From positions 103,345,440 through 103,409,439 of the forward strand of contig NC_067284.1 of assembly GCF_020740795.1 (NCBI RefSeq): DNA of 64,000 nucleotides, given 5' to 3'. A model generated the notes under the pieces. It was not told the DNA's origin and ran no database searches. It worked only from the letters and a program-made list of their open reading frames with translations. Shown here piece after piece: positions 21,717-36,397 of this stretch (position 1 is the first letter of the stretch; each line of letters opens with the position of its first letter). Source of the DNA: Apus apus (lineage: Eukaryota; Chordata; Aves; Apodiformes; Apodidae). The position numbers were made by a program, and so were the translations under genes.

Positions 21717-23687
21717 TCAAAGGGTCTTGGCTTTCCGGCGCTGGGTGCCCCACAGCAGGAGGGACAGGGACAGCGTGACAGCTCCCAGGATCCCACAGAA
21801 GAGCAGCACAGGGAAGGTGCCCTGCGGGAAAGCAGCGCTGAGTGATCCCAGAACCACCTCCCACCCCTCGCGGTGCTCTGGCAGGGCCGCTCGCGGACGG
21901 GGATCCCATCCAACGGGTGCTCACCTCACGCAGGCACTTGTAGCCGTGGAAGGGGCTCTCGCAGAGGCACTGGGCAAGGCCGGGGCCGGCTGGGGCGCAG
22001 GCAGCGTTCTCGGGGCACGGCCAGGCTGGCAGAGCAGGGCGGGGAGTCAGGGGTCCTGGCCGAGGCCAGCCCCTCCCCGCTTGCCCCCCCCCCCCCAACC
22101 CCCTGCCATACCGAGCTCCCCGGAGCTGTTGCAGGGGTTCCTCTGCCTCTGGCAAAGCCGGCTGCTGTTGCGTGTCGTCACCTGCTCCCAGGCACCGTTC
22201 CCGCCCGGGCACTCCAGTGCCAGCGGCACCGCGCTGGGGACCAGAGCTCAGACCCGGCACCCGGGAATAGCCCGGCCCCCCGCACCCGCGCTGGGGACCA
22301 GAGCTCAGACCTGCACCGCGGTAGCACTCCGTTCCCCCCGGTACTCACAGGTGCTGGAGGCAGGTGAAGCCCAGGAAGGAGCTGCTGGTGAGGGGCGTCA
22401 GAGGGTTCTCTGTCAGGTCCCTGCAAACATGCCGGACCCATGGACCTTCTCTGCCTGCCATGCCTTATCTCCTCGATACCAGGGGTTGCCCCCACCCAGG
22501 GAGAGGACCTTGGCCTTGTTGGACCTAAGGAGGCTCCCGAGGGCCCACACTCTAGCCTGCCCAGGTCCCTGGAGTCCCTTGGCTGATGCGGGGCCTGGAG
22601 GCACTGGGGTGCTGGGGGACACGGGGATTGAGGGGTGGCAACCCATGAAGCAGGACTCATCAGGGGGTTGTTACCCCAGACTCATCAACCTGCCCAGGGC
22701 CTGACCCCTTGAAGGGAACAGGAGAGGACACAAAGACTCACAGGACAATGGCAGTGGTGGCTTCAGCCAGCTCCAGGGGAAGGCTCTTCAGGGAGCAGTT
22801 GCTCAGGTCCAGCCTGTGGCACGGGGCAGCAGGGGGGCAGTCAGGGAAGGGATGTCACCATGCCCAGCACCCCCATCCTGCATGACCCCTGTCCATGCCC
22901 CCCCTGCTCATCCTCAACCCCCCGCATGTCCCCTAACACCTACCCTGTAGCACCCCTGTATCAAGCACCAGGCACCCCCCTGAACCACCCCCCACCCACA
23001 TGACTCGACACCCCCAGCAACCCCTGTGCCCTCCACTCGTGCCCCTCCTGCCCTGTACCCCAGCAGACGCTCCGCGTGGGCCCCCCGCTCCCAGCAGCAA
23101 CGTCCCTCGGTGCCACTCGGGAATGCACAGAACTGGGCCACGAGCGAGTCGTTCCGCACCGGCCCTGGGCAGCGCCCACATACCTGGGGGGTGGGGGGGG
23201 CAAGTTCGGTGGGCAGCGGGCACCCCTCAATGCTGGGCACACCCCTGAGCAGCCCCTGAACCCCCTTCAACCCCCAGAACCCGAACTCTTCGACCTCTCC
23301 GGCACCCCCTATCCGGGCATCCCCAGACTGCGGGTCCCCTGATCCCCAGGCACCCTCCCGGAGCCCCCCGGACCGAGCCCCCCCAGCACCCCTGATCCAG
23401 GCGCTCCCGGTCACTGGTGTCTCCCGAGCCCCTGCAGCCTCCGAGCCCCAGCACTCCTGAACACGGGCACCGCCCGAAACCCCCAGCCCCCGACACCCCC
23501 AGATCCCTAGCACCCACCGATCCCGGGCACCCCGACCCAAGCACCTCCCAGCCTCCCCGGTCCGGGCTGGCCCAGACCACCACAGCGCCCCGCGCCTCCG
23601 TGCCCCCCGGCCTGCTGCCCCTTCCCCACCGCTCACCCCCGCCCCACCGGCGGCCCAGGGCAGCAGCAGCAGCACGAAGACCCCCAT
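21717..23687 (-). CDS. ATRAID: all-trans retinoic acid-induced differentiation factor (APR3)
   Basis: Seven exons close in frame to 215 residues: 23687-23637, 23183-23059, 22813-22742, 22420-22349, 22233-22112, 22025-21925, 21821-21717. Human is about 229 residues. It is a small type I membrane glycoprotein linked to retinoic-acid-induced differentiation. Visible parts in order: signal peptide (MGVFVLLLLPWAAGG), Cys-rich start (VCGRCPGPV), leucine-rich segments (LDLSNCSLKSLPLELAEA, LDLTENPLTP), a CPGGNGAWEQ block, an EGF-like module (CPENAACAPAGPGLAQC through HGYKC), a TM helix (VLLFCGILGAVTLSLSLLLW) and a short basic tail RRKAKTL. N-glycosylation sequons include NDS, NSS and NCS. The last 3.4 exons are duplicated in inverse orientation at 18371-19034. 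The gene is divergent with SLC5A6. Confidence 0.93.
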
Positions 23688-24150
23688 GACCCCGCCCGGG
23701 CAGCCCCCGCCCCCCGGGGCTTTTCCGGCCCCGCCCCCCGGACGCGCCCCGTGCGAGGGCTCCCCTGGCGGGCGCGGCGGGGGGTTGGGGGGCCTCGGGG
23801 AGGGACCGGACCCTGCCCCCTCAGCTCCCCCCGCCGGGGCCTGGCGCCCTCCCGACCCGACCGGGGGGTGCCGGGGCGGGGGATGCGGGGCGGGGTGACC
23901 CTCCCGGGGCAGCGGAGCGGAGCGGGGCTGGGGCCGGAGTTGGGGGAGCGGGGGGGGGGGGTGTGTGAGGCCCTGAAAGGGAGGCCTGGTGAGGTCATCA
24001 GGCTGCGCGGGTCGGGGCGAGCCGGGCGGAAGTAGCGGCGGGTGAGGGCAGAGCAGCTGCCTCGCTGCGTCATCAGGGCGCGCCAGCGGTTGTCAGGGCG
24101 GCACGTGGGGCGCGCGCCGCCGCGCCGGTCGCCGCCGCTGGTGAGTGTCG
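23688..24150. promoter_or_regulatory. shared CpG-rich bidirectional promoter of ATRAID and SLC5A6
   Basis: The ATRAID start codon (23687, -) and the SLC5A6 5' region (from about 24000, +) are head-to-head across CpG-dense sequence with GGGCGG boxes. A TGCGTCATCAG-type AP-1/CRE-like motif lies near 24065. The same head-to-head arrangement is known in mammals. Confidence 0.6.
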
Positions 24151-26106
24151 CAGCGGGGCCGCTGGGTCCCCCAAGGTCACCGGGGCTCGTCCTGCACCGG
24201 GGATCCCAAACACCTGGGACAGCTTGGGGTGAGGGGAGAGGCGGGCCGGGCCACCCAGGACCTTAAGAGACCGAGGGGCGGGGACGCGGGCTGGAGCCAC
24301 CGGAGACCCTGAGGGATCGGGGGGCCGGGACCCGGGCTGGGTACACCGGGAAGTGTAGAGCGACAGACAGCGGGGGACGGGGGGGGCAGACCTCGAGCGG
24401 GATCACTGGGGACAGCGGGGGGCGGGGGAAACGGGCCATAGCCCGGAGGCACTGAGTGTGGAGGGATGGAGCTTGGGTCGGGGACGTGGGGACGTCCAGG
24501 GAGGGCTCAGCGGGTCCTCAGGTGGGACACCGGGGACGTACGGTGGGAGATGGCGGAGGGGGCCCACAGCCGGGGGACATGGGGCACCGGGCACCCCGGG
24601 GCTGGGAGAGTGGGGCCTTGGGCTGGGGACCTGGGCACCTCCAGGGAGGGGACAGCAAGGCCTCAGGTGGGGAGCAGAGACTGGGGCCTTGGGTCAGTGA
24701 CACCAGGGGATGCCAAAGCTGGAGGCCTCAGGGACACCCCTGTGATGAGGGGGCCTTGGGCTGGCCCTCCTGGGTTGCTGGACCTTGGGCTGTGGTGCCG
24801 GGGGGGGGTGGTTGCTGGGGGCTGTGGTGCTGCCCACCCCATGTTTAGTCTTGGCAATGGAACGTGGTGACCTTGGACCCTGCCCAGGAGCTGCGTAGGG
24901 GGTGTCCCAGCCAGGACGGGGACAGCAGCAGGACACGCTGCCCTCTCACCCCCTTCCCTCTTGGGCCACCACAGCCCACGCACGGCCTCCGTGGCAGGCA
25001 GGCCTGGGCAGGCTGTGCTGGGTGCACAGGGCTGGGGGGCCTGGGCTAATCCCCCCCAGCATGACCTGGACAGGCATTCATTCCAACAGGGATCACAGTG
25101 GGCGCAGTGCCATGGTGTCGGCTCCCATGTGCCCAAGGCAGCTCCCAGCGCTGTCCCAGCAGTTTGGCAGCCTGGGGGCCCCCCTGCATGCTGCACCCCT
25201 GGCCCCCCAGCACTTGACTCTCCCGGCTCCATGCAGCCCTGTGCAGGCAGAGGGGGGGCCTCTGCCTGTGCCGCTGCCCCCTGCCTGGGGCTGCACCCCC
25301 TCCTCTCTGGGGCAGGGCTCGGCGGGGGCCCCTGTGAGCCGGGCAGGGGGTGCTGGGGCCGGCGGGGACTCCGGCGTCTGCTCTGTCCAGCTGGAGACCC
25401 TGTCAGTCCCCCCCTGTCCGTCTGTCCATCCCTGGCCGGGTGGGCTGATGGGGGTCTCCTCTGCTCCACCGGACGGGGGGCTCCTCCCGCCGGCGCTGGC
25501 TGGGCTGTGCCGCCCCGCGGTGCTCCTGGCGCCGGAGCGGCTGTGCCAGGCGCGGGGCCGGGGCGCTTGGCCGGGGGCTGTTGTGCTTGGCTGGGGGCTG
25601 GCCCTGCCGGGCTCGGCGGGGCTGCTTCTCACCGGGGGCGGCTGTGTTGGGCTTGGCTGCTCGGGGCCGGTTGTGCCGGCCTTGGCGGGGCCAGTTCTGC
25701 CGGGGTTGGGGCCGTAGGGCTGTTTTTGCACCGTGGCCTCGGCACGCCCTGGAACAAGCACCCGTTTGCCTTGGCGGGGACAGGTTGGACAGCCCAGGAG
25801 GGGGTGGGCGCCGTGAGCCCAGCCCAGCGGAGGAGGGTGGAAGGGCCGTTCCCCCAGCCTGCCCCCCCCGTCCGCGGGGCCCTTGAGGCAGAGGCAGAGC
25901 GAGCGAAGGTCCCTGCAGTGCTCCGTGCAGCTCTGACGCCCGTCCGTGCTCCCGCAGCTCCGTGTGCCGGGGAGATGCCGGCCAGGCCCCGCTGCCAGCG
26001 CTGCTGCCGGGGCTGGGGGTGCCCATGAGGCCGGCCGGGCACAGCTGGGGGGTCGGGCCGGGCAGCGGCAGCTCCAGCGAAGCGGCAGCGAGGGGAGAGC
26101 CCGGCC
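24151..26106 (+). other. SLC5A6 5' UTR and first intron(s), GC-rich with imperfect repeats
   Basis: No coding exon found. 24200-24700 and 25480-25720 hold imperfect G-rich repeats (for example GGGGCGGCTGTGTTGGG-type units). The stretch from about 25958 (after CTCCCGCAG) to 26106 reads as the 5' UTR part of the first coding exon. Confidence 0.5.
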
Positions 26107-29685
<3,579 letters not shown>

Positions 29686-30100
29686 GCCCCCCTCCCGGGG
29701 TTCTTGGCACCCCTGTCTGGGGGACACAGACCCCGTGGAACGGAGGGCACGAACACCCTGGGACAGGAGATGTGGACCATGCCAGACCAGGGGGCACAGA
29801 CCCCCCCTCACCATGGTACACAGGCCCTGTGGGGTGCCTGAACCAAAAACAGGGGAGGGCTGGGTCCCTTCCCGGGGGATCTGGCAGGGCTGGGGACACT
29901 GCTGGATGCTGCCCCCTGCCCAGGGTGGCTCTGGGACCATGGCTGTGGGGGTGTGGGAGTGGTGCCCCCCTCCCTCCAGGCCAGGACTCTGCTCGGTGCC
30001 CCTGGTCTGGTCATGTGCCTTACTGCACCGCTCCTGGGCTGGGGGCTGCCTGGATCCCCAGCGCCCCTGTCACCCCTCTGTGTTTGTTGTCCCCCCCTCC

Positions 30101-30106
30101 AATAAA
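30101..30106 (+). terminator. poly(A) signal of SLC5A6
   Basis: AATAAA about 415 bases after the stop, followed by a GT-rich stretch. Confidence 0.8.
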
Positions 30107-30369
30107 TGGTACTGGAGCACAAGTGTTGGAGGAGCACCCCCACCTCCTTGCCATCCGCCAAAGGGGGACGTGGGACCTTCATCTTGCAGAGCAGGGGGGC
30201 CCTGCTGCTCCCCAGGAGTCGGAGGCTGGCCAGCCAGGGGGATTTATGGTAGCAGCCTTGCCCCTTGGACCCTTTCCCATGGTGGGGGCGGCCCAGCAGG
30301 CTTGGGGTCCTACGGGGGTCCTGTCCCACAGCAGCATAGGCGGGTGGCACTGGTGGGTGCTGCTACGGG

Positions 30370-30800
30370 TTTATTGCTGAGGGGCGGTTGGGTCAGGTGG
30401 CCGCTGGTCCCCTCAGACCCACCCCAAGGTTAAATTAACTGGGGGTCCTCACCCCGCTGTGAGCAGTGAGCCCAGACATCCCACTGCAGCCCCGCGAGCA
30501 GGGTGCGGCGCGGATCCCCTTGGCGCAGCCCCCTGTGCTGTGGGGGGAGCAGACAAGGAGGGTCCTGAGGCTGCGGGCTCCGTGAGGGATCGGGCAGGGA
30601 TGTGCCACGTTGCCAGCTCCTGCGTGCTGGTGGCCACAGGGATGCGGGCCCCCCGGGGCTGGCGGCGGAGGTTGGGGCTGTGGCTGAGCGGGGCCACGGG
30701 ACCCCTGTGCTGGGTGGGCTCGGCACAGAGCGGGGCAGTCACGACCCCCGCGCCCCCTCCAACCAACGGGGGGGGTTGGTTGGGGTTGGGGCTTGAGCAA
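30370..30800 (-). other. possible 3' end of an unidentified minus-strand gene
   Basis: A minus-strand AATAAA at 30375-30370 is preceded by an open stretch with a good acceptor (CTGCTCCCCCCACAG near 30540). The frame after it reads HRGLRQGDPRRTLLAGLQW and DVWAHCSQ before a stop at about 30430. In human the genes TCF23 and PRR30 lie between SLC5A6 and PREB as I recall, but no bHLH segment was found here. I do not recognise the product; it may be no gene at all. Confidence 0.25.
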
Positions 30801-30829
30801 TGGGGGGGCTGTGGCGGCGGGGGGCCGGG

Positions 30830-31235
30830 GCTAGAGCGGGGGGCGGGGCTATATCGAATGAAGGGCGTGGTTATGGGTGCAGGGGCGGGGCTGCGCCGGT
30901 GGGGGCGGAGCTAGACCGGGGAGGCGGGGCGATACCAAACGGAGGGCGTGGTTATGAGCGCGGGGGCGGGGCTATGGTAACAGAGGGCGGGGCTAGAGCG
31001 GGGCCCGGGGCTATACCCAATGGAGGGCGTGGTTATGGACGCAGGGGCGGGGCTAGAGCGGCGGGGGCGGAGCTATACCAAATGAAGGGCGTGGTTGAGG
31101 TGCAGGGGCGGGGCTATGGCAACAAGGGGCGGGGCTATAGGGGGAAGGCGGGGTTATACCCAATGGAGGGCGTGGTTATGGGTGCAGGGGCGGGGCTAGA
31201 GCGGGGGCGGGGCTCGGTGGGGGCGGGGCCACGGC
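30830..31235. repeat. GC-box minisatellite upstream of PREB
   Basis: Five to six imperfect units, with spacing from about 60 to 85 bp. Each is built from GGGGCGGGGCTA, a middle element (ACCCAATGG or ACCAAATGA type) and GAGGGCGTGGTTATG. GC boxes, CACCC/KLF-type GGGCGTGG and several CCAAT motifs recur. The array runs to within about 75 bp of the PREB start codon, so it probably forms the promoter. Confidence 0.8.
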
Positions 31236-31306
31236 GGCGGAGGGGCGGGCGGCGGTGACGTACGCAGCGTGCTGACGCACAACGCGCTGACGTGTACGCC
31301 GTAGCC

Positions 31307-33579
31307 ATGGCGCCGCGGCGACCGGCTGAGCTGTACCGGGCGCCCTTCCCCCTCTACACCGTCCGCCTCCACCCGCAGCGGCCCCTCGCCATCACCGCCG
31401 GCGGCGGGGGAGCCGCCAAGACCGGCATCCGCAATGGCGTGGTGCGGGGGCGCGGGCGGCGCCGGGGCGGGAACGGGGGGGATGGGGCGTGTAGGGCGGG
31501 GCAGGGCCCGGGGGTCTCAGGGCTTGTAGGTGTGCGGGGCGGGGCTGGAGGCCCAGGCCGGGGGTTGCGGGAGCAGGTCGGGGTGGTGTGAGCGCAGCCC
31601 CGGGGGACGGGGCGGGGGTCTGAGGCCCGTCCCCGTCCCGCAGCACTTCCTGCGGCTGGAGCAGATCGGGGGGCAGCTCAGCGCCTCGCTGCTGCACTCC
31701 CACGACACCGAGACCCGCGCCACCATGACCATGGCCTTGGCCGACGACATCATCGCGGCGGGGCAGGACGCCAGCTGCCACATCCTCCGCTTCAGCCTGC
31801 AGGCGCCCGAGGCCAAGAGCGGCTCCGCTGGGCGGAACGGTGAGGCCCGGGGGGGCGTGGATGTGACAGCACCTGCCCTGCGGGCTGTGAGGCAGGGGCT
31901 GAGGGGACTGCGGAGATGGGGAAGCCCCCCGTCCTCCGTGCCTGTCCTGGAGCCCCTGGTCCTTCCCAGATCTCCGGGCCCAGCCTGCCCAGTGCGGGGG
32001 GAGCTGTCTCAGGGTTCAGTGCCGTTTCCCCCCTGCAGGCAGTGGGGAGAAGGGGCCTCGGAAGCGGAAAGGCCCCAGCCCGGCGGCGCAGGGTGACACA
32101 CAGAGCCAGACAAGCGAGGTGACAGTGGAGAGCCTGCACAGCGTGCGCACAGACTTCAGCCCCGACGCCCTGCAGAAGGCCGTTCGCTTCAATGCCGACG
32201 CCTCGCTGCTGGTCACTGGTGGGGCTGATGGCTTCCTCCGCCTCTGGGAGGTGGGTGCCGGGGGAGCCAGGCAAGGCGTTGCCGTGTCCAGCAGGGAAGG
32301 CCATGCCACATCAGTGCTGGGGTTCTGCGTCCATTGTTGCTATGTCTGGAGGGGCTGCTGTGGGCTCTGGACGTGGGGCTGCTATGTGGCTCTTGCTGTG
32401 GGACGCAGCTCTGACATCTGCTCTGCCCTTGCAGTTCCCCAGCATGAAGAAGACACTGGAGTTCAAAGCCCACGATGGGGAGATTGAGGACATTGCGCTA
32501 GGGCCTGATAACAAGGTATGGGGGGGAGGGGCTGTGCACCCCACCCCTTCCCCCTTTACAGAGCTGTTCCCAGACCTCCATGGTCTCTGCCCAGGTGGTG
32601 ACGGCAGGACGGGACTTCCAGTGCTGCGTGTGGCAGCGGGACCAGCTGGTGATGGGGCTGCGCTGGAACGAAAACCTGCCCGGCATCCCTGACAAGGCCT
32701 ACCGCTACCAGGCCTGCCGGTGAGGGCGGGGGGCCAGCAGCCGACGCCCCAGAGCGTCTGGGTCCAGGGAGGGGGGCAGTGGGGAGGGGGCTGCAGGGTG
32801 GCAGCAGGTCCCGACGCCCCCCTTGGCTCCCCGTGCAGGTTCGGGGCGGTGGCGGACGCGGCCGGGGCGCTGCGGCTCTACACGGTGCAGGTGCCCCACA
32901 AGCGGGAGCGCCGCCCGCCCCCCTGCTACCTCACCAAGTGGGATGGGAAGAGCTTCCTGCCGCTGCTGACCCGGCCCTGCGGTGCCGAGGTGATCTCCTG
33001 CCTTTCTCTCAGGTACAGGGGCAGAGGAAGTGGGGCTGGGGAGGCTGCCTTCCCCCTCACCTCACCCCTTCTCACCGCCCTCCCCCTGCAGTGACTCGGG
33101 CACCTTCCTGGGGCTGGGGACAGTGACGGGCTCGGTGGCCATCCACATCGCCTTCTCACTGCAGGTGAGCCAGGGGCACGTGAGGCTCGCCTACCATGGC
33201 CGGGCAGCCCCCGTGCCCCCTGCCCACCCTTTCCTGCCCTGCAGAGGCTGTACTATGTGCGGGAGGCACACGGCATCGTGGTGACAGACCTGGCCTTTGT
33301 CCCCGAGAGCCAGCGTGGGCGCGAGCTGCTGGGGGGGCACGAGGCTGCCCTGCTCAGCGTGGCCGTCGACAGCCGCTGCAAGCTCCATGTCCTGCCCCGC
33401 CGCCGTAGGTGCTGGGGAGGGGATCCCTGTCCTGTTCCCCAGGGGAGGCTCACAGCCCCCTTACCCACACCCTTCTTCCCACAGGCTCCCTCCCTGTCTG
33501 GCTGCTGTTGCTGCTCTGTGCCGGGCTCATTGTGGCCACCATCCTGCTGCTGCAGGTCGCTTTTCCAGGCTTTCTGTAG
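31307..33579 (+). CDS. PREB: prolactin regulatory element-binding protein (SEC12, Sar1 GEF)
   Basis: Nine exons close to 416 residues (human 417): 31307-31441, 31644-31839, 32039-32250, 32435-32515, 32595-32719, 32839-33012, 33092-33164, 33245-33404, 33485-33579. PREB is the ER-membrane guanine-nucleotide exchange factor that loads Sar1 with GTP to start COPII vesicles; it was first described as a nuclear factor for the prolactin promoter. Seen: [19 protein letters not shown] at the start, [13 protein letters not shown]-like blades ([28 protein letters not shown]), [20 protein letters not shown], and a C-terminal tail anchor [20 protein letters not shown] followed by VAFPGFL. The donor of exon 8 is the GTAGGT at 33405; the later GT at 33409 would break the frame before the anchor. 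Confidence 0.96.
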
Positions 33580-34671
33580 CCCCCCCAGGTCCCTCCATGC
33601 CAGGACAGCCCCCCTGCATCTGGATGGACCCCCTGCCCTGGGACAGGATCCCTCTCTATCAAGGACAGACCCCTCTGTGCTGAGATGGGACCCCACCCAT
33701 ACAAGGACTGGACTACCCAATGCCTGGCCAGTACCCCCAGCACCAGGATGGGGCTCCCCACGCCAGGACAGACTTTTTCCTGGCACCAGGACATTCCCCC
33801 CACCTGGCTGGGCCCCTCATGCCTCACCCCCCCACAAGCAGATTGCACCGGGGTTGAGGGCGTAGCCCTGGCCCCAGGGATCAAACGAGGGTCCTGGGGG
33901 CTGTGGGGGACACCCGGCCGGCAGGATGGAACCGGCTCGGCACGGGGCTGGCCCCGGGAAGGGAGGGGGGGTCTCACCAGCCCCCGACCCCCCCCCCCCA
34001 TTGCCGCCATTAAAAGCTGGAGAATGAAAGCGCCGGACCTTCTGTGCGGGGGCGGGGAAGCCACGCCCCCTCCCCACGCCCACGCACGTGACCACGCCCC
34101 TCGTGGCTCTGCCGCGCCACCGGGGGCTACGTTAGAGGCGGGGGGGGCGGGGGTGCCGGTTAACCCCTGCGCTGCCGGCGGGGCGCGGCGGGGCGGGGAG
34201 GGAATGGGATCCCCCTCGGGCAGGGCAGGGCAGGGCCCGGCGGGCGGGGAACGGGTCGGCGACGTGGCCCGGGGCGGGGCTGGCGGCGCCCAGGCGGTAC
34301 ACCGGGACCGGGTGAGTGGGCATCGGTGAGGGGTAACGGGGGGATTGCTGCAGGTGCCATGGGGAGGAGCTGCAGGGTAGCAGAGACTGGCCGAGGCGGG
34401 GGGTTCCGGGACAGGTGGGTGCTGCGGTCACCGTCTCCGTGTTCGTGTGGGCGGGGGGCTGCGGGCAGAGAAACAGGCAGCCAGGACGGGTGTTCCCCGG
34501 ACAGACAGGCGGTGCCGTGACCATGTCTGTGTGGAAGCGCCTCGTGCAGCGCCTCCCACCCCGCTCCAAATGCCGAATCTTGCCTGCCCCCCACATTTCC
34601 CCATGGCTTGGCACGGCCTCCTCCGGCGCCCACCCAGACGCTGTTGACCGGCTGCAGCCCGAGGTCGCAGG
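33580..34671. other. PREB 3' UTR and CGREF1 upstream region
   Basis: The first half is PREB 3' UTR, with repeated CCAGGACAG/CCCAGCACCAGGA units. From about 34015 a CpG-rich stretch with GGGCGGGGC boxes probably holds the CGREF1 promoter. In human, ABHD1 lies near here as I recall; no alpha/beta-hydrolase motif was found. Confidence 0.5.
34009..34014 (+). terminator. poly(A) signal ATTAAA of PREB
   Basis: ATTAAA (within GCCATTAAAAGC) about 430 bases after the stop; it is the only candidate before the next CpG-rich block. Confidence 0.6.
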
Positions 34672-36061
34672 ATGAGGAACCCACTGGTGGCCCGGCTCCT
34701 GCTGGTGGTCTCGGCTGTGTGGGCAGCCCCCCAGGCTGGGAGTGGCAGGTACGGGGCTGCACGGGTATGGGGTGGCACAGGTGTGGTATGGGTGCAGGTG
34801 GAGGCCCAGGTGGTGCATGGTCAAGGACCAGGCACAGGGGTGCACCCTGGGCTGCAGGCCAATGGACACACACACATGCTGCGTGGGGCATGTAGGGACA
34901 TCTGGTCAGGCAGCCCCACCAGCTGCCCCTTCCCAGATGCACAGGTAACCCCCACCCCTCCTCTCCTGGCCAGGCCTGAGACCCCCCTGTCCACAATGCC
35001 GGACCCTGATCCTGACCCTGACCCGCTGAGCCTGGAGCTGCTCACACTGCCGTGAGTCCTGGCCCCATGGGGAGCCCTACGGGGAGTCCCGTGGCACTGA
35101 GCCCTGCACCCCGGGGCTGTGCGATGGGATGTGGGACACAGGCAGTGGCCAGCTGGCCATGGGGCAGGGTGGTATTGGGATCAGACATATGGTAGAGCAG
35201 CCATGGGGCAGGCTGTGGGATGGGGTGGTGGTGCATGCCCACCTCCAGCCCTGCTGCCTTCAGGCTGCTCCGGAGCATGGTGCAGAGCCTGAGTCCACCA
35301 GACTGGGATGCAGAGGCCATGACACGGGAGCAGGGTAAGGTCATGGCGGGCTAGGGTCCATGGGGGTCAGGGACGTGGCCCCAGCCTCATGGCACCCCAT
35401 GTCCCACAGCTCTGCTCTACCTCTTCGTGCTGCACGACCATGACCGGAGCGGGCACCTGGATGGGCTGGAGCTGCTGCAGCTGCTGGGGATGCTTCTGGC
35501 ACAGCGGGATGGGACACAGCCAGGCCCAGAGGCGGTGGGTCCCATGAGAAGGATGGCCCCCTGGCACCCCCAGGACCCATGGGCCAGGTCCTCACCCTGT
35601 CCCCACTCCTGCCCCCACAGGTAGTTGAGCTGGTGGACCGAGCCCTGGAAAGGCAGGACTTGAGCAGAGATGGGCTGCTTGACCCCTCTGAGCTGTTCCT
35701 GGTACCTGGCCGGGACCCGGAACTTCCCAGGCAACCACTGTTACAGCCCCCCGGGCAGCCTTGGGCTGGGGCTGTGCCTGGGAGGGACACAGAGGGACCC
35801 GGGGAGGACCAGGAGGTGAGAGGTCCAGGGGATGGCCCAATGGAGGGGCAGGCAGCCCCCCAGGCTGAAACCTCCCAGGCTGGAGCTGTGGAGGTGGAAG
35901 AAGCCCCTGAAGCAGAAGCCCCCAGTGCTGAGACTGTTGAGGCAGAGGAAGCCCTTGAGGCTGGAGGCCCTGAGACTGAAGCCCTCAGTGATGGAGCCCC
36001 TGAGGCTGGAATCCCCCAGGAGGAGGCAACCCCAGTCTGGAAGGACCCTGGGGAGGGGTAG
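34672..36061 (+). CDS. CGREF1: cell growth regulator with EF-hand domain 1
   Basis: Five exons close to 263 residues: 34672-34748, 34974-35051, 35264-35334, 35410-35534, 35621-36061. It is a secreted calcium-binding protein reported to affect growth and adhesion. Order of parts: signal peptide (MRNPLVARLLLVVSAVWA), an Asp/Pro linker (PDPDPDPDP), helix REQALLYLFVLHDHDRSG leading into EF-hand 1 (DHDRSGHLDGLE), EF-hand 2 (DLSRDGLLDPSE), then a long Glu/Ala/Pro-rich tail. The tail has imperfect repeats of about 10-11 residues such as VEVEEAPEAEAP and VEAEEALEAG. Human CGREF1 has an analogous repeated acidic tail of different sequence. It is convergent with KHK, with about 340 bp between stop codons. 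Confidence 0.9.
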
Positions 36062-36310
36062 AGGATGGGAACTGTGGGGTGCAATGCCCCCACCGCTCCC
36101 TGCCCTAATCAGAGCATGTGGTGTGTGGGGGGTTCCTGCACCCCTCATCCTGCAGGGGGTTGGGGGTGCTGGGGCCAGGCAGTCACCCCTGTAACCTGGC
36201 AAGATGGAGAAATAGAGGAGCTGGTGCCTGTGCTGGCCTGGGCTGTGGTCAGTGGCCCTCGGCTGGGGTGAGGGCAGGAAGCAGTGGTGGGGCAGCGTGT
36301 GTGTGTGTGT

Positions 36311-36316
36311 TTATTT
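36311..36316 (-). terminator. poly(A) signal of KHK
   Basis: AATAAA on the minus strand about 80 bases past the stop, beside a short (TG)n run at 36296-36310. Confidence 0.75.
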
Positions 36317-36397
36317 GCAACAGGGTGGGGGGTGTGGGGTGCAGTGAGGGGCAAGGTGTCCCGGGCTGTGGGAGTCTCCTGGCACCAGGTGCCCAGC

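Larger units (their letters stand above)
20810..22380 (-). repeat. right arm of 1571-bp inverted duplication
   Basis: Mirror of 18371-19941. Its outer end lies inside ATRAID exon 4 and continues into the rest of the intact gene. This arm is therefore probably the donor and the left arm the copy. Confidence 0.93.

Noticed and set aside
18371-22380. Inverted repeat treated purely as an assembly hairpin
   Set aside because: The arms differ by several substitutions, including one in U1, and the spacer is unique sequence. An artefact is therefore less likely, though long reads are needed to be certain.
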